Positions 22,142-31,302 of a stretch of DNA of 45,879 nt are shown one piece after another. Numbering within the stretch: position 1 is the stretch's first letter; every line of letters begins with the position of its first letter. The notes beneath the pieces were generated by a model that worked only from the letters and a program-made list of their open reading frames with translations, had not been told where the DNA came from and searched no databases. A program made the position numbers and the translations under genes. The DNA is from Chara braunii (taxonomy: Eukaryota; Streptophyta; Charophyceae; Charales; Characeae): positions 1,752,929-1,798,807 of the forward strand of contig BFEA01000162.1 of the NCBI GenBank assembly GCA_003427395.1, read 5' to 3'.

Positions 22142-23613
22142 CTACCATACTGGAGTAGGATCTCTCCCTTTCCATTCCCATTCATCCGGGTCGAATGGGA
22201 GTGAACACACTAGTGTGGCCATTTCATAGGCAAAGTAACCTATATCATCTGAGCCCACCACCCTCACCCTCATCAATCCTTCAACCGGGAGTATGCAGTC
22301 CTGATCACCATCCCTTTTGAGCAGCGCCCACCGTGCCCCTGGCATGTCCGGTACGTAAGCTTGCACTTGAGCCTCTTGACTAGTGCATTGACCGACCCTA
22401 AAGATGGTCATTGGTATGGAATTCCTGGCGCTGCGTATGACCTAGTCCAGACTGCAAATTGATGGGTCATTTCGCAGGGCGATCACCCACGTGGGCGAGA
22501 TCGCCCTAAGGATTTGGTCCAACTTGTCCTGTTGTTTCTTAATGTGTGTCAGGGATGGTCGCAGCTGTTCAACTGTTTTCCAGTCACCCCTGTTGCTATC
22601 CCAAAGGTCTTGGCTGCTAGGGAGAAGGGTTTCCCATCTGCATCGCAGATGTCGGGGTTCCCGAATACCGGCTGTCTCCATACCTCCTGCCATCTCAGTG
22701 GAGGGGACTTTTTGGTTGGCCCCATTTGCCTCCATAGGTGGATCATTTTGGCCCACAGTGGGTCATTTTTCAGATCCCACCTAACATTGTTGCGGACCGT
22801 TCCATCCCGCCTATGTCGTGGAGGGCCCGGTACTGTCCAAGTCCCATCCGTTAGCCCTGCAAGAGGGTGGACTGGGGCATCTGGATGAGAGGGGGGGGCC
22901 AAGTTTGCCAGTTGTATATACGCCAGCGGCAGCCACGGGACGTCGTTTGCTAGCAGAAGACGGATGATTACTTTGAACATGAGGGCCTTGATCTCATCCC
23001 CCGGGTCTAGAATGCCTAGACCCCCCACCTTTTTTGGTTGAGCCACGTACTTCCACGCCACCCTTTTTAGACAGCTGGTTAGTTTATGGTCATTTCTCCA
23101 TAAATAGGCAGACAGTGCTGAGCGCAGATGTGTGAGTTGGTTTTTGGGGATCTCCCAAAATGTTGTTTTGTACCACACCGTAGCTAGTATGGCATTATTA
23201 ATTGCAAGCGCTCTCCCCACTAGTGATGTGGGTAGTCCATCCCATTTGGCCAGTTTTTGGAGCGTTGTTTGGACAAGGACCTGTCCATGGTCCGTTGGGG
23301 GACCGAGGGCTGTCAGGCGGAGCCCCAGGATTCTGATGGCCTCTTCTTTGGGTTTCCAGCTGACTGGGGGCTGTTGCGGCGGATGGGAGTCCTGCGGGGA
23401 TAACCACCACCCTTCTGTCTTGGTTCCCCAGTTGACCTTCATGTATGCAGCCACTTCGAATGTCTGGATGGTTTCTGTGAGCGCTTTGAGAGATGCTGCT
23501 TTAGCTTTAATGAGAACTGTGAGATCATCGGCAAATAGAGATGTAACCGGGATCATGTGGGGGGGCATTTCTGGGATATCTATGCGTTCTATTGCAGGGT
23601 TGACCCTTATCAT
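22142..23613 (-). mobile_element. LINE F, internal fragment from RT motif C to connection region
   Basis: Frame 23613-22549 (354 residues) begins just before FADDLTVLI (RT motif C). It continues through NWGTKTEGWW, SLVGRALAINNAIL and VWRQPVFGNP, all paralleled in LINE B. A second frame (22411-22142) matches the next LINE B segment (YFAYEMAT). The fragment is cut at both ends: upstream by a SINE-like poly(A) end at about 23613-23624, downstream at about 22140 next to the unrecognised block. The 354-residue frame is the best-preserved LINE coding stretch in the window. Confidence 0.85.
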
Positions 23614-23720
23614 TTTTTTTTTTAGCGTTCAGTCTCGGACAGACTGTCCCGGGAGGACGTTCAACCGGACAACCCCGGACGGTCAGGGCGGTCCCAGACG
23701 TCCGGCCTGGCAACATAGGC
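23612..23720 (-). repeat. Short retroposon-like sequence with A-tail
   Basis: On the minus strand the sequence ends CTGTCCGAGACTGAACGCT followed by a run of about 11 A (23624-23614), at the truncation point of LINE F. GACNGTCC/GGAC motifs repeat within it. Its 5' boundary is not visible. Confidence 0.4.
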
Positions 23721-23746
23721 AAGAAGTAGTCTCAGGGTACACTCCC

Positions 23747-23812
23747 AAACCAAAATCACATCTTTGTTTTTCTTTGTTTTTCTTTTTTCTTTTTGAAACC
23801 AAAATCACATCT
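23747..23812 (-). mobile_element. Tail-only retroposon insertion with 17-bp target duplication
   Basis: AAACCAAAATCACATCT occurs at 23747-23763 and 23796-23812, identical over 17 bp. The 32 bp between are only T with a few C and G (poly(A)-like on minus). This is the signature of target-primed insertion of nothing but the RNA tail. Confidence 0.7.
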
Positions 23813-23879
23813 CTTTCTTTCAGTCGAACCCTACCACCACCTCTTGCTGGCCCAGCCCAGACTACCATATAGTGTTTAA

Positions 23880-23881
<2 letters not shown>

Positions 23882-23915
<34 letters not shown>

Positions 23916-23962
23916 CTCCATCTGTTGGTGGGGAGCATCACCTGCTGAAAATCGGGTCCACC
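23882..23962 (-). mobile_element. Solo LINE-tail retroposon
   Basis: CTCCATCTGTTGGTGGGGAG and CACCTGCTGAAAATCGGGTCC are the reverse complement of the family tail. A run of about 31 T (A on minus) is adjacent at 23882-23912. Confidence 0.75.
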
Positions 23963-24300
23963 TTATAGTGTTTAATAATTATTTAATGATTGGTTGACTA
24001 TAGATCCTTCCATCCCACTCCTGCCCTCTCTCAGAATTCCCAGCCCTGCTTTCACCCTCTTCAATGGGTCTAGTACCTCTGACTTGGTTTGGTAACTTTG
24101 GTGTGATCTGATTTTTCTAGAAGATGAGTGATGTGGATCTGCTGAACTTTGAAGTGTCCAATTGGCCACAGGTTGTGGATACCAGTGCTTTCTCCTGATT
24201 AGATCTGGTGCCCAAGGAATGGGTGAAGAGATAGAATGCAGTTTGAGATCTCTGAAGTTCTCAATGATGTCAGAATATGTTATTCGACGGGATGCTGGAG

Positions 24301-24433
24301 CCGTTTTCCATCAGGTGCAGCTCCCTGCTAATAGATGGAGCAGTCTTTTGCAGACCGACTAGGGGAGGACGCTTATGTCACCTTTTGTAGTAGGGATGTA
24401 TGGGTTACACACACAAAAAAAAAAAAAAAAAGA
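24301..24433 (+). mobile_element. Degenerate LINE-tail retroposon with distant A-run
   Basis: TTTTCCATCAGGTGCAGCTCC and TAATAGATGGAGC match the family core without its first stem strand. An A-run lies at about 24415-24431. Confidence 0.5.
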
Positions 24434-24473
24434 TTTTGGTCCAGCCCTGCAACATACTTCTTTGGTTGGTCAT

Positions 24474-25121
24474 GCCATACTGGGGGAAAGCCCGTGTTTA
24501 GGGCCTTTTTCTGTCGGAAGCTTTTTTGCTTTTTTTGTCCTTTTTCAAATTGATCTGAAAGAGGGCCTTGGGGCCTTGTCTGTCAGAAGCCTTTTTTGTC
24601 GGGCCTAAAAAAGGGCCTTGGAAAGTTGGTACCAGGAAGTGACTTTTGATGATTGAGGCAGCTATTTTTGTAAGAATGCCTATTGAGAGGCCGACGTCGT
24701 AGAGTTTATTAGTTGGTACCTGTTGGCGGCACGAATGATTTTCATAGGGATTGACGATATTTTTAGCGGGAACTTGCTAAAAGTTACGAACTCCTAGAAT
24801 ATGTCCCAACCATACGCAAGATAAATAGCTAATAGACTATGTCAATTCCCACCGACAGATCCCTGAAGAGCGCTGGTGTGGCGACCAGCCGAAACCGGTC
24901 GGGTCGCGCCATGGTTATACGTGACTCATGTTTTCACGCATTTTTTCTGAGTTACGTTCGGGACTTTTTTTACTTGCGTTGGTATCTTGTCATATCTCTC
25001 TCTCTCTTCTTCTCTCTCTCTCTCTCCCTTATCTCTCTTTCTCCTTGACTTGACTTTTTGTGAGCTCCCGTGATGCGTCTTGACTGTCGGCTTGGTCATT
25101 CAGGTTGTTGAATACAACAAC
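24474..25121 (+). repeat. Left terminal direct repeat (pLTR)
   Basis: Starts GCCATACTGGGGGAAAGCCC and ends at GTTGTTGAATACAACAAC, a small inverted repeat (GTTGTT/AACAAC). Against the right copy I count about 17 substitutions and two 1-nt T indels by eye (about 97% identity). It contains a CT-microsatellite (about 24992-25045) and the hammerhead motif at 24858-24905. Confidence 0.9.
24858..24905 (+). ncRNA. Type I hammerhead ribozyme, left repeat
   Basis: Order: GATCC (stem I, 24858-24862), CTGAAGA (core C3-A9), G then bulged C, GCTGG (stem II), 8-nt loop, CCAGC, C, GAA (core), ACC/GGT (stem III, no loop), C17 at 24900, GGGTC (stem I). CUGANGAG...CGAAAC is the canonical core, and cleavage would follow GUC at 24900. 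Stem I pairs GATCC with GGGTC through one G-U wobble. Distal stem I could extend (ACC/GGT, GTCA/TGAC). The loopless palindromic stem III resembles the minimal stem III of PLE hammerheads. Confidence 0.85.
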
Positions 25122-25207
25122 TTTCATTCACAAAGTAACCGGCATAGAGGTTACACTACTGCTGTGTGGCTTTGCATCCCACGACTACCACTGCTGACGT
25201 TTCAAGT

Positions 25208-26595
25208 ATGGCCATGAATGGAGCTGCTGCCAGAGGATGTTACAACTGCGGACAAGTCGGGCATTTTGCCCGTTTCTGTCCATTACCGCCTCGGAGTCAA
25301 GTTGCTAATCCGAACTCTGCCATCGTACCGGTGCAGACGCCGTTACTCACTGCCCCGAATAACACTGGAGGCTACAATGGGAATACCGGTAATTACAATT
25401 ATAATCGAGGAGGTGGTGGCTGGAGTTATACCAACCAACGGCTTGCTAACCTAGAAGATCAGGTGTCCAAGTTCAAGGTCCGTTATGATGCGGAAGAAGA
25501 ACGCGAGAAGATCAAGAAAGAAGAAGAAGAACGTAGGAGCAGAGAGGAAGAGGAGGAAAAAAGAAGAGAACGGGACCGTAAGGACCGGGAGGTTGCTTAT
25601 AAGAAGATGTCCGAAGAAATGAATGCACGCTTCTATAAGGTGTCCGAAGCTTTGGAGAGTAAGACCACAAAGGATAGTTCGAAAGAAATCGCCATGCTGA
25701 AGGAGCAGATTGAGCGGCTGCAACACACCAAAGATGGGGACAGACCATCCAGCAGCGGTGCTACATCTATCGAGAACGAGATGATGAGAAAACTTCACGA
25801 GTTGGAGGAGTTTAAGAGTAGTGCACAGGCTGAAGCCGATCGGCGGGTGACTCTGCTTGAGGAAGAGGTTAAGGTTCTGAAGCTTCTCCACAAGCGAGTT
25901 CAGGACGAAGCAGAATCCTGGAAACAGGAAGCCCTTCGACCCGGAAACAAAAGGGGCTGCATCGCCATTAGTGAATCGCCGAGCTTGATGACTAGAAAAG
26001 GACAAGAGTCACAGCGATGGACTCCCCTGCTCCTTCGACATTATGGCGCAACAAGGCGAGTGAGCTAGATGAAGCACATCGTAAGGAGGTCCAGTTTCTG
26101 AAGGAGTTGAGAAGTCGTGATCTCAATGACAGACGTATTGCTGAGCAGGAGGCCGACTTGCTTAGAAAAGGAAAGGAAACAATGGAGCAGGAAATCGAAA
26201 GACTCAAGGAGGAAGTCACGCGATTGAACTTGGAGAGACAGTGTGCAGGCACTGCTAGCAATCTCAAAGCTAAGATGGACGAAGCGGCCACGAATTCGGC
26301 TAGAAAAAAAGGAAAGGAACCTGCATCGGTGGGTAAGACGTACAAGGAGGCGAATGATAAGCAGGACTTCGTGGCTGATGCTAGGAAGAACCTCAAAGGC
26401 TTGAAGAAGGACGTGGTCAAAGTCATATGTGCCAAAGAAGGAATCGAGTATACCATGCTTGAGAGAACGAAGGAGGCTATTGTTACACAACGTGCTGCAA
26501 CGACATTTGGTTCCACCTCAGTCGAAGTCGTACCCGATGACTCCGCTCGCAGTGCTGATGTCGCAGACGCAAACGGAGAAGAAGTTGCTTCTTAG
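25208..26595 (+). CDS. ORF1: zinc-knuckle coiled-coil (gag-like) protein, one frameshift
   Basis: I start at the ATG at 25208, because the longer frame has no ATG upstream. Near the N-terminus is CYNCGQVGHFARFC, a CX2CX4HX4C zinc knuckle typical of nucleic-acid-binding gag/ORF1 proteins. A Gly/Asn-rich stretch follows, then a very charged Glu/Lys/Arg coiled coil (about 25490-25930). This frame stops at 26068. A second frame (26017-26595) continues the charged helical protein with EVQFLKEL-like heptads and ends with a lysine-rich helix region (LKGLKKDVVKVIC) and an acidic tail. The overlap and continuity imply one ORF of about 460 residues, broken by a 1-nt shift between about 25995 and 26050. 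The role is inferred: RNA packaging or ribonucleoprotein assembly. Canonical PLEs are not known for such an ORF1. Confidence 0.75.
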
Positions 26596-28292
26596 TTTCC
26601 CTCCCGAACGTAGCTCGACTATGGCAGCTCGCTTTTCGTTGTAGACGGATTATATCTTACTCTGTTGATCTCTTGCGATGTAAGATGTTGAATGTCTTCT
26701 TTTGCTTGATCGTCCCTCAACTTTCATATGCATGTCAGATTCCCTGGGTGACGAAGTGTGCCAACTATTCTAGTAGACTGTTGCTGAATGATTATGACTT
26801 TGATAAGTGTAACGGACCTCTCGTTTATGCTTTAGTTTCACCCTGGAACCAGCACGTCTATATAGGGAGTACTTCGAGGAATTTGTTCACCCGATGGAGT
26901 GAGCACGTGTATAGAACGGGTAATGTAGAAACGAAGGAGGGACGACGTAATGAGCGACTCTACCAATGGCTGAGACGGTGTGGTGCTGAGAGTTATGTTC
27001 CTATTCCGCTATGCGAGTGTTCTGAGGATGATCGTTTACAGTGTGAAAGATTTTTTATCAGACAGTTTTCTTCTTCTCTTAATGCACGTGTCAAGCCTCG
27101 ACGACACAGAAGGTGCCGTAAGGGATTACGAGAGAGATTGCGATTGAAACGATCACGGGAAGAAGTCTTATCTGTGAACGCTCCCTCTAGCAAGTCAGTT
27201 TTGACCTTTCACTGTAGTTCGGGCTTAGTTTCGTTCAGCTTGTTGAAGATATTGCGTAATCAAGTAGACAATGATGTGGATCACTGCGTTGTGAAATGTG
27301 TGAGGGGAAGTACGCTGATTGACTCTTGGAAGGTTATTAAACGGTGTTTTTGTGGTTCTATCGTAGAGTGTTCGTTTGGACGTAACCAACTCAGGAAGTG
27401 TCGAGGATGGTTCGTAGAAGGTGCTACGTTGACGTTTGTCCAGATCGTGAGTTTTCAGAAAAAATCGTTGGGTTTAAAAGTTCCACTGTCGAAGTTGTTA
27501 AGTCAGCCCGCCAGTAGGAGAAATCTTGATCACTGGAGCTTTGACCAGATAGTGTATGGCTTTAGTGCGATTCGTTCGTTCTCCGAGAAACGGACACGGT
27601 ATCGACTCTGGCATATTTTGTCCACCTATGCGACTCGACGTTTCCAAATTCAGATACGCCAGCAGCTGGTTGTGCGATTAATATATAATGATGCAATAAA
27701 TAAATCGAAGGTACGAAGAGTTTGCATTAGTATTATTAGATCTCTTGATATTTCTAAAGCTTGGAAGGATCTTCCAATTAGACGTATTAGGATAGTCTGG
27801 TGCCGTAATAAAACCGTAGGGGATTTGTTTTTTAACTTTCATGATTACTCTAGGAGAGACTCGGTTGTCTGTGTGTGTGACCAGTGCGATGAGAGTCTAC
27901 CACGACGAAAAGGACATGTTGCGTTTCGGGTAAGTGATGTTGACTTCCTTCCACCCTTATTCTCTAATTCCCGTAATATCATCAAACCTTCGTCTTCTAG
28001 TCGAACAGCTATATCTGAGCTTCGGAGGGAAATTCTATCTGCATTCAGACAACACTCTTCTATTCGTGACATCTCATCACTATCGCTGCCTGATGAACTC
28101 ATCTGGAGTTGCTTTGATTCTTCCGCTTCTTCTATCGTCCCTTCTTCTTCTTCCTCTGAATCTATCCCTTTGTCATCATCATCTCCTTTTGTAACTATTC
28201 TCAAAAATCTGGTCGTCTGTCCCATCGATCACAATGTCGGAGATTCCTATATCTGTTGTCCCACCGTCTATCGAGAAGGTCTCTGCAAACTG

Positions 28293-28318
<26 letters not shown>
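28293..28318. repeat. T26 homopolymer inside ORF2
   Basis: Splits ORF2 into two frames (26685-28505 and 28256-29545). Directly after it comes AAAAGGCCC. On the minus strand GGGCCTTTTA(n) resembles the 3' ends of the SINEs at 11068 and 29500, so a tail-only SINE insertion is possible. Homopolymer slippage or assembly error would look the same. Confidence 0.6.
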
Positions 28319-28323
<5 letters not shown>

Positions 28324-29499
28324 GCCCTTTTACAAGGCCTCTATCCTTCGTAATTCTGCTTTCTCTTTATGTACGAAGGATGAAAAGACGATTCTGTCTG
28401 AGTGTCATTCCACCTATATTTCGAAGGGGCTTGGATCAATCGCGAAATGGAAAGGTAACGGATCGCTGGGGAATGTGTACTGTATACCGAAACATAAAGA
28501 CTTAGAGAGATGGCGACCTATCTGCCCCTCTCATTCGAAGTGTTCGGTAACCGCAAGTAAACGAGCTTCGGCGGCTATCAATCAGCTCCTATGGTCTATT
28601 CCCTCTTCTCTTCACTACAATATGCGAGCCACGACAGATTTGATGACACGACTTGCAACAATGAACAAAGGACTTAAGAAAGTTGACTTTGTGGTAGGGG
28701 CCTCTTTTGATATAAAAGAGATGTTTTCAAATCTTCAGCATACGTCCATTTTGCATGCAGTGCGATGGGTTTGTGATTTCTGGCTGGGAAAAGGATACAA
28801 ACGAGTCTCTGTTGCAGTTAGAGGTAAGCAGGCAAAATTCCTGAAAGGCAAAAAAGAAGATGGGTGGGTAGCACTAGACTTTGCGATTATCTATGATTTT
28901 GTCCAATTCGAGCTAGAAAACACTTTCATCAAGGTAGGTGGTCTGATTCGATGTCAGATAATAGGCATCCCAATGGGAAAATCCTCGAGCCCAGCTTTAG
29001 CTTGTCTTTTATGCGCCTTCAACGAATTCTTATTTATCTCCTCTCTCGATAGTATCCGACCTCGCGTCTTCGGATGTAGACTGCTAGACGATGTCTCCAT
29101 ATTTGTCATATGTAACCTAAAAGATGGTGTTACCTGTGAGGATGGAAATCAGATTATTCAGCAGTTCTCCTTATGCTATGATAAGAACTTGGTATTAGAG
29201 AAGACCAATTCAGGCCAAAGTTGGGACTTCATCGGTTGTGTTGTCAAAATCTTTGAAGACGATGGTGGTGTGGATAGTATTCCGCTGCACAAGAACCAGA
29301 GACAGTGGAGCAGGGTCAAACCAATGTTCCAAAGTATTCAAGATTTCAATTCCTATTCAAGCAAGCAGCAGAAGATGGCCGTTATTGGATCGTTTTTACA
29401 CAGAGCAAGAACTTTTACCACGGTCAAAGGCACTGAATTTTCTTTCTTATTTACATTGAAGGTTGAATTATGGCGAAGGGGTTATCCAGATGTCTTCTT

Positions 29500-29503
29500 C
29501 TTC

Positions 29504-29540
<37 letters not shown>

Positions 29541-29725
29541 TTTAAAGGGCCCAGTGCCCAAGGCTGATATTATCAATATGATGATTGAGGCCGGGGTCCT
29601 CACACTCGGGTAACCAGTGGGAACCAGCTTAGAACATAATGAGCCAAATCTACAATGTTAAACAATTATCCACTGGTCAATGCTCTGTTCATCTGATATC
29701 CATGCTCAACAGAGGGAAGTCAACT
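29500..29725 (-). mobile_element. SINE-like retroposon inserted in ORF2, with 12-bp target duplication
   Basis: AGATGTCTTCTT at 29488-29499 and 29726-29737 flanks the insert. On the minus strand the insert ends GGGCCCTTTAAAAA followed by (AAT)n (plus: TTATTATT, about 29510-29542), a simple-repeat tail. An A-box-like TTGACCAGTGG lies on the minus strand. Removing one duplication and the insert restores an open ORF2. Confidence 0.8.
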
Positions 29726-29823
29726 AGATGTCTTCTTTGATAATTCGTTGATCAATTTTTCAAATAAGTTCTCGGGTATTTGGCAGCAGTGGGTAGAGTT
29801 ACTTACCGGATGGGGGAGAAGAG

Positions 29824-30471
29824 GCCATACTGGGGGAAAGCCCGTGTTTAGGGCCTTTTTTCTGACGGAAGCTTTTTTGCTTTTTTTGTCCTTTTTCAAG
29901 TTGATCTGAAAGAGGGCCTAGGGGCCTTGTCTGTCAGAAGCCTTTTTTGTCGGGCCTAAAAAAGGGCCTTGGAAAGTTGGTACCAGGAAGTGACTTTTGA
30001 TGATTAAGGCAGCTATTTTTGTAAGAATGCCTATTGAGAGGCCGACGTCGTAGAGTTTATTAGTTGGTACCTGTTGGCGGCGCGAATGATTTTCATAGGG
30101 ATTGACGACATTTTTAGCGTGAACTTGCTAAAAGTTACGAAGTCCTAGAATATGTCCTAACCATACGCAAGATAAATAGCTAATAGACTATGTCAATTCC
30201 CACCGACAGATCCCTGAAGAGCGCTGGTGTGGCGACCAGCCGAAACCGGTCGGATCGTGCCACGGTTATACGTGACTCATGTTTTCACACATTTTTTCTG
30301 AGTTACGTTCGGGACTTTTTTACTTGCGTTGGTATCTTGTCATCTCTCTCTCTCTCTTCTTCTCTCTCTCTCTCTCCCTTATCTCTCTTTCTCCTTGACT
30401 TGACTTTCTGTCAGCTACCGTGATGCGTCTTGACTGTCGGCTTGGTCATTCAGGTTGTTGAATACAACAAC
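29824..30471 (+). repeat. Right terminal direct repeat (pLTR)
   Basis: Same length (648 bp) and boundaries as the left copy. The first about 85 bp encode the C-terminus of ORF2. It carries the second hammerhead (30209-30256) and the CT-microsatellite (about 30342-30405). Downstream sequence (CGCTGGTTCC...) differs from that after the left copy, which fixes the boundary. Confidence 0.9.
30209..30256 (+). ncRNA. Type I hammerhead ribozyme, right repeat
   Basis: Identical core to the left copy: CTGAAGA at 30214-30220, GAA at 30242-30244, ACCGGT at 30245-30250 and C17 at 30251. Stem I is GATCC (30209-30213) with GGATC (30252-30256), five Watson-Crick pairs. Stem II is G-C, bulged C, then GCTGG/CCAGC. 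Predicted cleavage is after 30251. Confidence 0.88.
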
Positions 30472-30690
30472 CGCTGGTTCCAGTCCAATCATTACTGATC
30501 GCGGTTTTGAGCATTCTTTTTTGTTTTGGTAAAAGGCTTCAGCAACCTTTCCCTTCCCTTCTCTTCCACTTTTCATTCTCCGTTCTTTTTGCTGGTGTTG
30601 TGCAATGCTGTGACAGGTGAGATTATCCTAGATAAACGAAGAAATCATTTAAATAATAATTATCCTCGTCCAAATGCACCTGGATGTGCA
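30472..30690. other. No feature recognised
   Basis: Short non-coding stretch between the PLE and a minisatellite. The open frames here are short and have no domain. Confidence 0.4.
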
Positions 30691-30827
30691 GATGCCCACC
30701 TTCATGATATGTCCACCTGGACATCAGATGCCCACCTGCATGATATGTCCACTGTCCACCTGGACATCAGATGCCCACTTGCATGATATGTCCAGCTGGA
30801 CATCAGATGCCCACTTGCATTCTCTTT
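30691..30827. repeat. 36-bp minisatellite with palindromic core
   Basis: Units start at 30691, 30727, 30770 and 30806 with GATGCCCACYT, then GCATGATATGTCC. Periods are 36, 43 and 36 bp. The junction TGTCCAGCTGGACA (about 30788-30801) is a perfect palindrome. TGTCCACCTGGACA is near-perfect. Confidence 0.85.
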
Positions 30828-31157
30828 TTCCCTTTTGCATTAAAAACAATGACTGGAACATGTGTCCCACACCCCCCTCACATCAAGAACACGCTCTCAA
30901 GGCCTACCATTGATTCGTTCCTGCTATCGGAAGCATGTGCTCCTGCTCCACCACCCCCTCTTTTTCATGTGATCCATCAATATAGGGCTGACTATTTCCT
31001 TCTCTAAGCTCCTCTCTTGGAAAATGCATCCTACATACCCTCATCTGAGTAGTGCGTCTCAGTCCACTTGTGTACTGTCAGTGCAGAAATGCGATCCCCA
31101 GGCTGCCTGCGATTGGTCTCCGGTCTCCGGTTTTGTTTTTATCTTTCTTTCTTGGAA

Positions 31158-31302
31158 TTGCTGCAATCTATTCATGGGGAGCAACAGGTGCTGGGAATCC
31201 GGTCTTTTTTTTTCTTCTCCCCCCCTCCCCCCCCCTCCCCTGGAATTGCTCCAATCTATTCATGGGGAGCAACAGGTGCTGCGAAGTGGGCCCAGCGTCC
31301 CT
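31158..31302 (-). mobile_element. Two adjacent LINE-tail copies
   Basis: TCTATTCATGGGGAGCAACAGGTGCTG occurs at about 31168 and 31256 (short match shown in parts: TCTATTCATGGGGAGC, AACAGGTGCTG). The second continues to GGGCCCAGCGTCCCT. T-rich sequence precedes each, as expected for a minus-strand retroposon. Confidence 0.65.

Larger units (their letters stand above)
26685..29909 (+). pseudogene. ORF2: GIY-YIG endonuclease fused to Penelope-type reverse transcriptase
   Basis: The first ATG is at 26685. The GIY-YIG nuclease lies near the N-terminus: LVYALVSPWNQHVYIGST, then RWSEH, and CERFFIRQFSSSLN with the conserved Glu (about 26815-27095). A long basic linker contains CVCDQC (about 27875), possibly zinc-binding. 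After a T26 run (28293-28318) that shifts the frame, RT follows: RWRPICPSHSK, FDIKEMFSNL (motif A, about 28707-28736), IIGIPMGKSSSPALA (motif B, about 28958-29002), LLDDVSIFV (motif C) and WDFIGCVVKI. The frame is interrupted by a 226-bp insertion. Without it, the frame continues from YPDVFF to TGA at 29907-29909 inside the right repeat. Expected activities are target nicking and cDNA synthesis. As assembled it is inactive. Confidence 0.85.
24474..30471 (+). mobile_element. Penelope-like retroelement with N-terminal GIY-YIG and hammerhead-bearing terminal repeats
   Basis: Two direct repeats of 648 bp (24474-25121, 29824-30471) flank ORF1 (CCHC zinc knuckle and coiled coil) and ORF2 (GIY-YIG endonuclease, then RT). 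GIY-YIG plus this RT type is the hallmark of Penelope-like elements (PLEs). Terminal direct repeats (pLTRs) and hammerhead motifs are established for PLEs. The endonuclease precedes the RT here, the permuted order known from a green-lineage/protist PLE clade. The repeats lack TG...CA ends. There is no integrase, protease or RNase H, which argues against an LTR retrotransposon. No flanking target duplication was found. ORF2 continues in frame into the right repeat, so the repeat is part of the transcription unit. Confidence 0.85.

Noticed and set aside
23132-23872. 246-residue plus-strand frame
   Set aside because: Antisense to LINE F RT and extended into simple repeats.
24841-24900. Type III hammerhead (retrozyme-like) using the GTC at 24841-24843
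   Set aside because: The bases after that GTC do not pair with those before CTGAAGA. The type I arrangement pairs perfectly.
24474-30471. LTR retrotransposon interpretation of the two 648-bp direct repeats
   Set aside because: No TG...CA termini, no integrase, protease or RNase H, and the coding content is GIY-YIG plus Penelope-type RT. ORF2 also continues into the right repeat.
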